Shown: in pieces, positions 57,831 through 64,000 of the stretch
Layout: each line of letters begins with the position of its first letter
Numbering within the stretch: the stretch's first letter is position 1
Source: Pseudomonas sp. Z8(2022)
GTDB lineage: Bacteria; Pseudomonadota; Gammaproteobacteria; Pseudomonadales; Pseudomonadaceae
DNA length: 64,000 bases
Direction of reading: 5' to 3'
Assembly: GCF_025837155.1 (NCBI RefSeq)
Contig: NZ_CP107549.1
Location: 3,596,001-3,660,000 of the forward strand
Notes under the pieces: generated by a model
Databases searched by the model: none
What the model saw: only the letters and a program-made list of their open reading frames with translations
What the model was told of the DNA's origin: nothing
Position numbers and translations under genes: made by a program

Positions 57831-58520
57831 TCATTCGCCGCGACCATTCTCCTTCCAGGGTGCCTGGAGGTAACGGCTACGATTGAAGGTTTCCAGCCAG
57901 TCCGGGTAGAAGACCACCAGCGCAGTGACAACGGTGCCGTTGATAAAAGCCTCGGGGAATGCCACGAGCCACAGGTAGCCGGCAAAGTCGTCCAGCCAGG
58001 GCGGCATGGGAAACAGCCCGTCCATCCACAACAGGGCAAGGCCACCGAGCAGCGTCATCAGCGTCGCCAGCGCGGCCGGGAAGAAACCACAGAAAAAGAT
58101 GTAGACGAACAGGTTGCGCGGCTGTGCGCGCTCCACACGCAGCGCGCACAGCTCGGTGATCAGCACCGGGATCAGCACCAGAAGCACACCATTGATGCCG
58201 AGCGAGGCCAGGTCCATACGCCCCATGGCCAGCAGCCCAAGCTGCGCCGCCAGGCCGGCAAGGACGGCAAGGGGCCAGTCGAGCAACAGCGTCACGGCAG
58301 TCATGCCGATAAAGTGATAGGACAGCCCGGAGTCGAAATCGCGGCGCACCAGCCAAAGCAGAAACAACGCGAGCATGGTGCCGAACAGCAGATGCTGGCG
58401 ACGCAGGTCGCTGAACAGCTCGACCCAGGGCGCACGCACAACCGCCCAGAGCAATGCCAGGCCGTAGATCAGCCAGCCGCCCAGCAGAGTGGAGAATGCC
58501 AGTAGATTGGAAGCGATCAC
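57831..58520 (-). CDS. CbiM-like energy-coupling-factor transporter permease
   Basis: 229-aa polytopic protein with about six to seven helices, resembling the CbiM/NikM substrate-binding membrane subunits of ECF-type cobalt/nickel importers (for example YHFIGMTAVTLLLDWPLAVLAG and the GINGVLLVLIP, FVYIFFCGFFPAAL region). The start is GTG at 58520, with AGAGGAGAGGG upstream. No ATPase or transmembrane coupling subunit lies next to it and the N-terminal metal-ligand Met-His of true CbiM is missing, so its substrate and partners are open. Confidence 0.78.
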   Translation of the reverse strand: MIASNLLAFSTLLGGWLIYGLALLWAVVRAPWVELFSDLRRQHLLFGTMLALFLLWLVRRDFDSGLSYHFIGMTAVTLLLDWPLAVLAGLAAQLGLLAMGRMDLASLGINGVLLVLIPVLITELCALRVERAQPRNLFVYIFFCGFFPAALATLMTLLGGLALLWMDGLFPMPPWLDDFAGYLWLVAFPEAFINGTVVTALVVFYPDWLETFNRSRYLQAPWKENGRGE

Positions 58521-58719
58521 GCGTACACCCTCTCCTCTTTCATCGCCATGCCGGGCAGTCTACACCGGCACCTTTCGCAAATCCGACAACGGGTCCCCGG
58601 AAAAAATGTCCACGAGTCGCCCGAACAGCGCACGCCCCCCCGCACAGTAGCCACAAGCCTCTGCAGTGAGCCCTGATCAGCAGTGGCGGGCAACTCAGCG
58701 CTACGGCTAAGCTGTGGAT
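58521..58719. other. Divergent intergenic region
   Basis: About 200 bp between the CbiM-like gene and the DUF1780 gene. No cobalamin riboswitch or other RNA structure was recognised on either strand. Confidence 0.5.
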
Positions 58720-59349
58720 ATGGACGACTCCGATTATTTACGCCTTTTGACGTACCAGGCCGAACAAGCCAACGCCTTCCTCTCCAATGCGCGGAAATGG
58801 GAGCGCGAGCGTTGGGTCTGCCAGCGTCTGCTGCAGGCGCTGAACGTACGTCACAATCAAGACGACTTCACTCCCAGCGGCCAGGAACCGCCGGACGTAC
58901 TGTTTCGCGACGCCAGCTTCGAGGTATTTTTCGTGCTCGACGAGGGGCGACGCCTCAACGATGAGTGGCGCGCCGAGCTTGAGCGCCGCCGCAGTGCCTT
59001 CTCGCTGAGTCAGCTGGTGCGCCGCGAGGCACGTCCCAAGCGTATCCCGGCCGGCGAGATGCAGGCGCGCCTGGCGCCGACCCTGCGCAAGAAGGCGCAC
59101 AACTACCGCGAACGGGGCATTGATCTGTGCGAACTCGACCTGGTCGCCTTCGTCAGCCTCAAACGCGCCGTACTCGACTGCAACAGCCATTTCCCGCCAC
59201 CAACCGAATATCTGCGCCAGGGCTGGCGTTCGCTGTCGCTGGTCGGCCCGCGCTTCGCTCGCGTGCTGTTCGCGCATCCGGATGCACCGGATTTTCTGCG
59301 GCACAACCTCGGCCGCACCCTGCTGTTCGACATCGGAATCGGGCTGTGA
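58720..59349 (+). CDS. DUF1780-family protein
   Basis: 209-aa conserved Pseudomonas protein that matches the DUF1780 family as I remember it (MDDSDYLRLL opening, SNARKWERERWVCQRLL near residue 25). The ATG at 58720 is preferred; a GTG at 58714 is also in frame. The fold looks mixed alpha/beta with PPDVLFRDASFEVFFVLDEGRRLNDEW in the middle, recalling restriction-endonuclease-like cores, but I cannot confirm catalytic residues. The stop overlaps the start of the MOSC gene. Confidence 0.75.
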   Translation: MDDSDYLRLLTYQAEQANAFLSNARKWERERWVCQRLLQALNVRHNQDDFTPSGQEPPDVLFRDASFEVFFVLDEGRRLNDEWRAELERRRSAFSLSQLVRREARPKRIPAGEMQARLAPTLRKKAHNYRERGIDLCELDLVAFVSLKRAVLDCNSHFPPPTEYLRQGWRSLSLVGPRFARVLFAHPDAPDFLRHNLGRTLLFDIGIGL

Positions 59350-59894
59350 GCCCACTACAGCAATTACTGGCCGAGGTACCCCAGATCGGCCAGGTACGCT
59401 GGATAGGCGTTCGCCCCAAGGCGCGCGAGGCGATGCTCGAAGTCGAAGCCGTGGAAGCCCGGCGCGAAGCCGGACTGACCGGTGATCACAGCCGTCCTGG
59501 GCCACGTAACGCGCGACAGGTCACGCTGATTCAGTGGGAGCATCTGGCGGTCATCGCCGCCTTGCTCGGCCGCGATGCGCCCGTGCACCCGAGCGAGCTA
59601 CGGCGCAATATCGCGGTTGCCGGGATCAACCTGTTCAGCCTCAAGGGCAGGCGCTTTCGCATCGGTCAGGCGCTACTGGAAACCACCGGCTGGTGCCAGC
59701 CCTGCGCCCGTCTTGAAGAGCGTCTTGGCCGTGGAACCTTCCAGGCCATGCGTGGCCACGGCGGCATCACCGCCCGCGTCATAGAAGGCGGCATCATCCG
59801 TCTTGACGATACCCTGAGCGTGGAAGGTATCAGCCCAGTATCTGACCCGCAGGACAACGATGCTCGCCAAGGCTGGCGGGCACGCCTAGAATAG
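59346..59894 (+). CDS. MOSC-domain protein
   Basis: 182-aa protein with a MOSC (molybdenum cofactor sulfurase C-terminal) fold. The start is GTG at 59346, overlapping the stop of the preceding gene (GTGA). Conserved segments include GLTGDHSRPGPRNARQVTLIQ (residues ~48-68) and RRNIAVAGINLFSLKGRRFRIG (~88), with the single conserved cysteine in TGWCQPC (~118). Such proteins are thought to handle sulfur or the molybdenum cofactor. The YiiM-like branch reduces N-hydroxylated bases; which activity applies here is not clear. Confidence 0.85.
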   Translation: MSPLQQLLAEVPQIGQVRWIGVRPKAREAMLEVEAVEARREAGLTGDHSRPGPRNARQVTLIQWEHLAVIAALLGRDAPVHPSELRRNIAVAGINLFSLKGRRFRIGQALLETTGWCQPCARLEERLGRGTFQAMRGHGGITARVIEGGIIRLDDTLSVEGISPVSDPQDNDARQGWRARLE

Positions 59895-59918
59895 CCACAT
59901 TCAAGCAGAGGCCCGCCC

Positions 59919-60092
59919 ATGACCAGCCGCCTGAGCCCCGAAGACCAGCAGAAAGTCGACCAGTACCTGAGCGCACCGCAGCATCAGGTGGAGCGTCAGC
60001 CGTTTCGTGTCTGGCTCCTGCTCACCGTGGTGCTGGTCGTCGTTATCGGCCTGGGCCTGCTGAGCCGTCTTCTGAGTCGACTGGTGCTATGA
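59919..60092 (+). CDS. Small single-pass membrane protein (DUF3094-like)
   Basis: 57-aa protein beginning MTSRLSPEDQQKVDQYL, with a hydrophilic N-terminus and one helix at about residues 31-50 (VWLLLTVVLVVVIGLGLL). It agrees with the small DUF3094 proteins of Pseudomonas as I recall them. It lies 24 bp after the MOSC gene and 64 bp before ndh, probably in the same transcript. Function unknown. Confidence 0.75.
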   Translation: MTSRLSPEDQQKVDQYLSAPQHQVERQPFRVWLLLTVVLVVVIGLGLLSRLLSRLVL

Positions 60093-60155
60093 GCTGCTTC
60101 GCGCTCGCCCTCTCGCACTCACACCGTCTTTTTCAAAGCCTTGTGAGTATTTTCC

Positions 60156-61457
60156 ATGTCCCATCGCATCGTGATTGTCGGCGGCGGCGCCGGCGGTTTG
60201 GAGTTGGCCACCCGTCTGGGTAGAAAACTGGGCAAAAGTGGCGCAGCACGGATCATCTTGGTCGACGCCAACCTCACCCATATCTGGAAACCCCTGCTGC
60301 ACGAAGTGGCCGCCGGCTCGCTGAACTCCTCGGAAGACGAGCTCAACTACGTGGCCCAGGCCAAGTGGAATCATTTCGAGTTTCAGCTCGGGCGCATGTC
60401 TGGCCTCGACCGTGCAGGCAAGAGCATCACCCTGGCACCGACGCTCGATGACGACGGCCAGGTGCTGATGCCTGAACGCCGCATCGCCTACGACAGCCTG
60501 GTGCTTGCCGTTGGCAGCACCACCAATGATTTCGGCACGCCTGGCGCAGCGGAACACTGCATCTTCCTCGATACGCGGGGGCAGGCCGAGCGCTTTCACC
60601 GGCGCCTGCTCAGCCATTATCTGCGCGCACACGCCAGCGAGAACGGAGACGCTTCGAAGATCGACATCGCCATCGTTGGCGCTGGCGCCACCGGGGTCGA
60701 ACTGGCCGCCGAACTGCATCACGCCGCCAAGCAGCTGGTCGCCTACGGCCTCGACCGCATTCGCCCCGAAGACATGCGCATCACCCTGATCGAAGCCGGG
60801 CCGCGTGTGCTGCCTGCCCTGCCCGAGCGCATCGCGCGACCGGTGCACCAGACCCTGGAAAAACTCGGTGTCACGGTACTGACCGGTGCGGCCGTCAGCG
60901 AAGTAACCGCCGAAGGCCTGAAGACTGCCGACGGCAACTTCATTCCGGCAAGTCTGAAAGTCTGGGCAGCCGGCATCCGCGCCCCCAGTTTTCTCAAGGA
61001 ACTCGACGGTCTGGAAAGCAATCGCATCAACCAGCTGCTAGTACGCCCGACACTGCAAACCACACTGGACGATGACATATTCGCCTTCGGCGACTGCGCG
61101 GCCTGTCCGCAACCGGGCACCGAGGGCCGCAACGTACCACCGCGTGCCCAGGCGGCGCATCAGCAGGCATCGCTGCTGGCCAAGTCGCTGCGCCTGAAGA
61201 TCAGCGGCCAGGCCCTGCCGGAATATCGCTATCGCGACTACGGCTCGCTGATCTCGCTGTCGAGTTTCTCCGCAGTCGGCAACCTGATGGGCAATCTGAC
61301 CGGCAGCGTGATGCTCGAAGGCTGGCTGGCGCGGGTGTTCTACATATCGCTCTACCGCATGCACCAGATGGCACTGTATGGCGTGCCGCGCACCCTGTTG
61401 CTGATGCTCAGCGACCGCATCGGGCGCAGCACCGAGCCGCGTCTCAAGCTGCATTAA
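60156..61457 (+). CDS. ndh: Type II NADH:quinone dehydrogenase
   Basis: 433-aa single-subunit flavoprotein that oxidises NADH and reduces ubiquinone without pumping protons. The FAD-binding Rossmann motif IVGGGAGGLELATRLG opens the protein, a second nucleotide motif IAIVGAGATGVELAAEL (~170) binds NADH, and the FAD-binding DIFAFGDCAACP is at ~308. AHQQASLLAKSL follows (~330). The C-terminal ~60 residues are amphipathic and hold the enzyme on the membrane. P. aeruginosa ndh occupies the same relative position in my recollection. Confidence 0.95.
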   Translation: MSHRIVIVGGGAGGLELATRLGRKLGKSGAARIILVDANLTHIWKPLLHEVAAGSLNSSEDELNYVAQAKWNHFEFQLGRMSGLDRAGKSITLAPTLDDDGQVLMPERRIAYDSLVLAVGSTTNDFGTPGAAEHCIFLDTRGQAERFHRRLLSHYLRAHASENGDASKIDIAIVGAGATGVELAAELHHAAKQLVAYGLDRIRPEDMRITLIEAGPRVLPALPERIARPVHQTLEKLGVTVLTGAAVSEVTAEGLKTADGNFIPASLKVWAAGIRAPSFLKELDGLESNRINQLLVRPTLQTTLDDDIFAFGDCAACPQPGTEGRNVPPRAQAAHQQASLLAKSLRLKISGQALPEYRYRDYGSLISLSSFSAVGNLMGNLTGSVMLEGWLARVFYISLYRMHQMALYGVPRTLLLMLSDRIGRSTEPRLKLH

Positions 61458-61673
61458 TAGCGGCCGCCATGCGGCTTTCTGATGACCCTCTCCCATAAGG
61501 GAGACGACTGCATGGATGCAGGAGCCAAAGCCGAGGGCACCCGAAGGGCGGGAGAGGGTGCGGCAGGCGACTCTGCAGCCAATTGGCCCTCTCCCCAGCC
61601 CTCTCTCGCAAGCGGGAGAGGGCAAGCACATAGCCTGGACACCGGAATGCAAAAACGAAAAAGCCCGCACTAG
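61458..61673. repeat. Intergenic region with dispersed CCCTCTCC/GGGAGAGGG repeat
   Basis: No gene is seen. The 216 bp contain a Pseudomonas intergenic repeat. Its clearest part is the hairpin CCCTCTC (from 61599) and GGGAGAGGG (to 61622), with a second CCCTCTCC block at 61484-61494. At the right end AAAAAGCCCGC is the left half of the interrupted tRNA terminator. Confidence 0.65.
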
Positions 61674-61712
61674 CAGACTGTGTGAAAACGTTCTGAACTG
61701 AACCGGTTCAAT

Positions 61713-61749
61713 ACAAACGCCTCGATTGATTCGGGGCGTTTGTGTTTTT
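61713..61749 (+). terminator. Inward-facing terminator inside the IS
   Basis: ACAAACGCCTCGA pairs with TCGGGGCGTTTGT (one T-G pair) around a TTGAT loop, followed by GTTTTTA. It would stop transcripts entering the element from the ndh side, antisense to the transposase gene. Confidence 0.75.
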
Positions 61750-61777
61750 ACTGGTGCAATGATGCAAAGTGCAGCGC

Positions 61778-63202
61778 TCAGGTCAGCAGCTCGATCATGC
61801 GGCGTGCCCCGAGTACCGAAATAGCACGTTTGAGGTTGTAGGCTTGCACGGCCATCGCCATCTCTGCTCTCACCCCGCTGAAATGGCGCACTAGAAAACG
61901 ACCGTTGCCCAGAATCCATTGTTTGAGATTGCCAAAAGGGTGCTCGACGATTGCTCGTCGCCGTCCCATCATCTCAGGGTGAGTTTCGAGTCGTTTCTCC
62001 ATCCGCGCGAACGCCTCTTCGTTGGGATGGCGGCTGATATGACGCCGTTGGGCCTGTGTGCACTTGGCTTTTAATGGGCAGTTCCCGCAGTCCTTGGCAC
62101 GGGCTGCGTAAAGGCGAGTGCCACGATTTAGCTGTTTGAGTGATAGGGTCTTGCCCGCAGGACATTGGAAGCTGTCGGTCGCAGGATCGTAAGTGAAGTC
62201 CTGACGCGCAAACAGTGTGCCGCCGCCCTGGTTGTTGGGCGCGCGATTCACGGGGACGAAAGCCGTAATGCCCGCTTCTTCGCAGGCCTGAAACTGCGCC
62301 CCGTTGGAATAACCTGCATCAGCCGTGACGGTCAGCTCAGACTGCTGCAGAACCGCCTGAGTCGCTTTGGCCATCGGCTCCAACTGCTGATTGTCGGTGC
62401 AGTCACTGGTCACTTCGTGATGCACGATCAGGCCATGCTCGGCATCGACAGCGCTCTGCACGTTGTAGGCCACGCAAGGGCTCTTGCCTGAGCAGCGCAT
62501 CTTCTTGGCATCCGCTTCGCCTTCGACGAACTGTTCCAGGCCCTGCGCCTCCATCAGCGCTTTTACGGTCAAGTTATCGGCATGGCGATCCTGTAGCTGG
62601 CGTAGCGCCTGTTTCACCGCTGCCCGGTCAATCGTCTCTTGCGCGTCTTGTGCATCACCCTCATCAAGCTGGGCCAGGTACTGGGCAATGTGTTTTTCCA
62701 GCTTCGCTTGTTGACGCTTGAGCTTCTCCACGCTCAGGTGCTTGCGCAGCGAAGCTACCGCTTGGAACTTGCTGCCATCGATGGCCACCAGCTCCCCACT
62801 GATCAAGCTCGCCTGGCGACAGAACTGGACGAAAGCCTTGCAAGTCGCCTGAAAGGCCATGCTGTTGTCTTTGCGAAAATCCGCGATGGTCTTGAAATCC
62901 GGCGCCAGACGACCCAGCAACCACATCACCTCGATATTGCGCTGGCACTCCGCCTCCAATCGACGAGAGGAGCGAATGCGCTGGAAGTAGCCATATAGGT
63001 ATAGCTTGAGCAAATCAGCTGGATCGTAGCCAGGGCGCCCAGTCTTGAGCGGCTCAGCCTTGCTGAACCCCAGTACCTTCAGATCCAGACGAGCCACATA
63101 GGCCTCGATCACCCGTACCAGGTGATCCTCCGGCACCAGCTCCTCCAATGTGGGAGGAAACAGGCTGCTTTGCTGACGACCTTCGCCCTGGATGTAGCCC
63201 AT
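61778..63202 (-). CDS. IS1182-family DDE transposase
   Basis: 474-aa transposase. The start at 63202 (MGYIQGEGRQ) is favoured over ATG at 63220, with GGGGG about ten bases upstream. The N-terminal DUF772 domain (GRPGYDPADLLKLYLYGY, residues ~55-72) is followed by the catalytic DDE core: IDGSKFQAV (first Asp, ~137), TADAGYSNG (second Asp, ~290) and the glutamate in IVEHPFGNLKQW (~430). A CxxC-rich DDE_Tnp_1-associated segment (DCGNCPLKAKC) precedes the last motif. All motifs look intact. A hairpin covers the ribosome-binding site. Confidence 0.93.
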   Translation of the reverse strand: MGYIQGEGRQQSSLFPPTLEELVPEDHLVRVIEAYVARLDLKVLGFSKAEPLKTGRPGYDPADLLKLYLYGYFQRIRSSRRLEAECQRNIEVMWLLGRLAPDFKTIADFRKDNSMAFQATCKAFVQFCRQASLISGELVAIDGSKFQAVASLRKHLSVEKLKRQQAKLEKHIAQYLAQLDEGDAQDAQETIDRAAVKQALRQLQDRHADNLTVKALMEAQGLEQFVEGEADAKKMRCSGKSPCVAYNVQSAVDAEHGLIVHHEVTSDCTDNQQLEPMAKATQAVLQQSELTVTADAGYSNGAQFQACEEAGITAFVPVNRAPNNQGGGTLFARQDFTYDPATDSFQCPAGKTLSLKQLNRGTRLYAARAKDCGNCPLKAKCTQAQRRHISRHPNEEAFARMEKRLETHPEMMGRRRAIVEHPFGNLKQWILGNGRFLVRHFSGVRAEMAMAVQAYNLKRAISVLGARRMIELLT

Positions 63203-63206
63203 AAAC

Positions 63207-63240
63207 GACAATGCCCCCATCGACTGATGGAGGCATTGTC
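63207..63240 (-). promoter_or_regulatory. Hairpin covering the transposase ribosome-binding site
   Basis: Arms 63207-63221 and 63226-63240 (15 bases each, one G-U pair in RNA) with a 4-base loop put the GGGGG sequence before the 63202 start codon into a stable stem. Such stems in IS10 and IS50 block translation of transcripts that enter from outside the element. Confidence 0.65.
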
Positions 63241-63304
63241 TTCAGCTTGCTCTCAGACTGCTAGGTTTTCACACAGTCTGACTAGGCGGGCTTCTTCGTT
63301 ATGG

Positions 63305-63380
63305 TGGTGGGTCGTGTAGGATTCGAACCTACGACCAATTGGTTAAAAGCCAACTGCTCTACCAACTGAGCTAACGACCC
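63305..63380 (-). tRNA. tRNA-Lys (anticodon TTT)
   Basis: 76 nt with encoded CCA. The acceptor stem GGGTCGT pairs with ACGACCC, the D arm reads TAGCTCAGTTGGTAGAGCA, the anticodon loop is CTTTTAA and the T arm contains GGTTCGAATCC. It is last in a three-tRNA operon and 20 bp from the interrupted terminator. Confidence 0.97.
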
Positions 63381-63385
63381 AAATA

Positions 63386-63462
63386 TGGTCGGGGTAGGGG
63401 GATTCGAACTCCCGACATCTTGCTCCCAAAGCAAGCGCGCTACCGGACTGCGCTATACCCCG
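63386..63462 (-). tRNA. tRNA-Pro (anticodon TGG)
   Basis: 77 nt with encoded CCA. The acceptor stem CGGGGTA pairs with TACCCCG, the D arm contains GCGCAGTCCGGTAGCGC, the anticodon loop is TTTGGGA and the T arm contains AGTTCGAATC. Only 5 bp separate it from tRNA-Lys. Confidence 0.97.
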
Positions 63463-63471
63463 TTAGGAAGT

Positions 63472-63547
63472 TGGCTCCGCGACCTGGACTCGAACCAGGG
63501 ACCCAATGATTAACAGTCATTTGCTCTACCGACTGAGCTATCGCGGA
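63472..63547 (-). tRNA. tRNA-Asn (anticodon GTT)
   Basis: 76 nt with encoded CCA. The acceptor stem TCCGCGA pairs with TCGCGGA, the D arm reads TAGCTCAGTCGGTAGAGCA, the anticodon loop is CTGTTAA and the T arm contains GGTTCGAGTCC. It is first in the operon, 9 bp from tRNA-Pro. Confidence 0.97.
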
Positions 63548-63752
63548 ACTTCGGTCTTCCATCTCTGCTGCGTTTCGGCTTTTGCTTTACCGCTTCAGAG
63601 GCGCGCCATTTTACGTAGCAAAAATTCCCTGTCAACCCCTGCAAACTGCTTTTGCGACAATGCTTTGCGGAAGGGGCATGGGCTACTATATCTTTCATTG
63701 ACAGCGGCAGCGTGCAGGATGCATCAGCCGACGACGCCAGCCAGGACAGTCC

Positions 63753-64000
63753 ATGAGCAACCAGGACAAGCCCCCCGTTAATCCCAAGGTGGTCAGCCTC
63801 GCCAGCCGCGGCATCCAGCCGCGCTTCAGCGATTTGGTGCAAGCCTGCCGCAAGCTGGTGATGAACCGACTGGCGGAGCATCTCAACGGTGTATTCGGCC
63901 AGGTCGACGACACCCTGTTCGAGTGCGCGGAAAAAGCCGAGAACAATAAGGTACAGACCCTGTTCTTCGACAGCATGCGTGAAGTTCGCCGTCAGCGTCC
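63753..64000 (+). CDS. DUF1631-family protein, N-terminal part (cut by window edge)
   Basis: The first 82 codons of a protein that resembles the N-terminus of the DUF1631 protein at 47554: here FGQVDDTLFECAEKAENNK and FFDSMREVRRQR, there FDNADDTLFEMADRATSNA and FFEAMRDLRLKR. It opens MSNQDKPPVNPKVVSLASRG. The ATG at 63753 is about 200 bp from the divergent tRNA-Asn gene. The remainder lies outside the window. Confidence 0.82.
   Translation, partial: MSNQDKPPVNPKVVSLASRGIQPRFSDLVQACRKLVMNRLAEHLNGVFGQVDDTLFECAEKAENNKVQTLFFDSMREVRRQR

Larger units (their letters stand above)
61674..63280 (-). mobile_element. IS1182-family insertion sequence
   Basis: A 1607-bp element bounded by 16-bp perfect terminal inverted repeats (CAGACTGTGTGAAAAC at 61674-61689 and its complement at 63265-63280) and flanked by the 5-bp direct repeat ACTAG (61669-61673 and 63281-63285). 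It holds one transposase gene on the minus strand. The flanks rejoin into a rho-independent terminator, so the element lies in that terminator's loop. Both ends and the open frame are intact, so it is probably active or recently so. Confidence 0.9.

Noticed and set aside
58521..58719. Cobalamin riboswitch sought upstream of the CbiM-like gene
   Set aside because: No B12-box-like conserved sequence or multi-stem layout was found in this interval.

Overview
The window is about 64 kb of GC-rich DNA from a gamma-proteobacterium, almost certainly a Pseudomonas of the mendocina/oleovorans/alcaligenes type. This rests on the pilA/pilBCD/coaE/yacG, ampD/ampE, speC, piuA/piuC and nadC genes, on the RpoN-type pilA promoter, and on a gene order that (from memory, not checked) follows P. 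aeruginosa PA4513-PA4541 over roughly 25-63 kb. No replication, plasmid or phage functions are seen.

Layout. 0-2.2 kb: an RND efflux transporter (cut by the window edge) and its membrane-fusion protein, divergent from a TetR regulator. 2.2-5.4 kb: a copper block with a CopZ-like chaperone, a small exported protein of unknown function and the Cu(I) ATPase CopA; two MerR-type dyads with 19-bp spacers mark CueR promoters. 5.4-14.5 kb: an inserted type VI secretion island (VgrG, DUF4123 adaptor, 953-aa VasX-like membrane effector) followed by a tandem array of displaced effector C-terminal tips and immunity-like membrane proteins, ending in a chimeric gene remnant. The copper regulator cueR lies just beyond the island, separated from copA by it. 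15-19.4 kb: a RIO kinase, a lone PxpA and a Fur-box-preceded TonB-dependent receptor. 19.5-24.1 kb: a MacA-MacB-outer-membrane-factor tripartite exporter. 24.3-32.9 kb: an iron-uptake block (FMN 2-hydroxy-acid dehydrogenase, PiuC, PiuA, PepSY/flavoreductase) with ornithine decarboxylase speC inside it. 33-43.5 kb: prfC, gcd, a sirtuin, an uncharacterised EF-hand-containing membrane protein, an AsmA-like protein and a TatD nuclease. 43.6-52.5 kb: chemoreceptor, ampE-ampD, a DUF1631 protein, nadC, tfpZ and pilA. 52.7-57.5 kb: pilB-pilC-pilD-coaE-yacG. 57.5-61.5 kb: small conserved genes, a CbiM-like permease, a MOSC protein and ndh. 61.7-63.3 kb: an IS1182-family insertion sequence sitting in the loop of the terminator of a Lys-Pro-Asn tRNA operon. 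The window ends in the first codons of a second DUF1631 paralogue.

How the parts work together. The copper genes form one regulon (sensor, chaperone, exporter) now split by the T6SS island. The TonB receptors, PiuC, the PepSY flavoreductase and perhaps the MacAB exporter fit a siderophore/iron theme, with Fur-like sites at 17068, 28546 and 32958. The pil genes make the type IV pilus: RpoN-driven pilin, assembly ATPase, platform protein and prepilin peptidase. The most notable part is the T6SS array at 10652-14474, which looks like a record of repeated gain, duplication and decay of toxin-tip/immunity cassettes.
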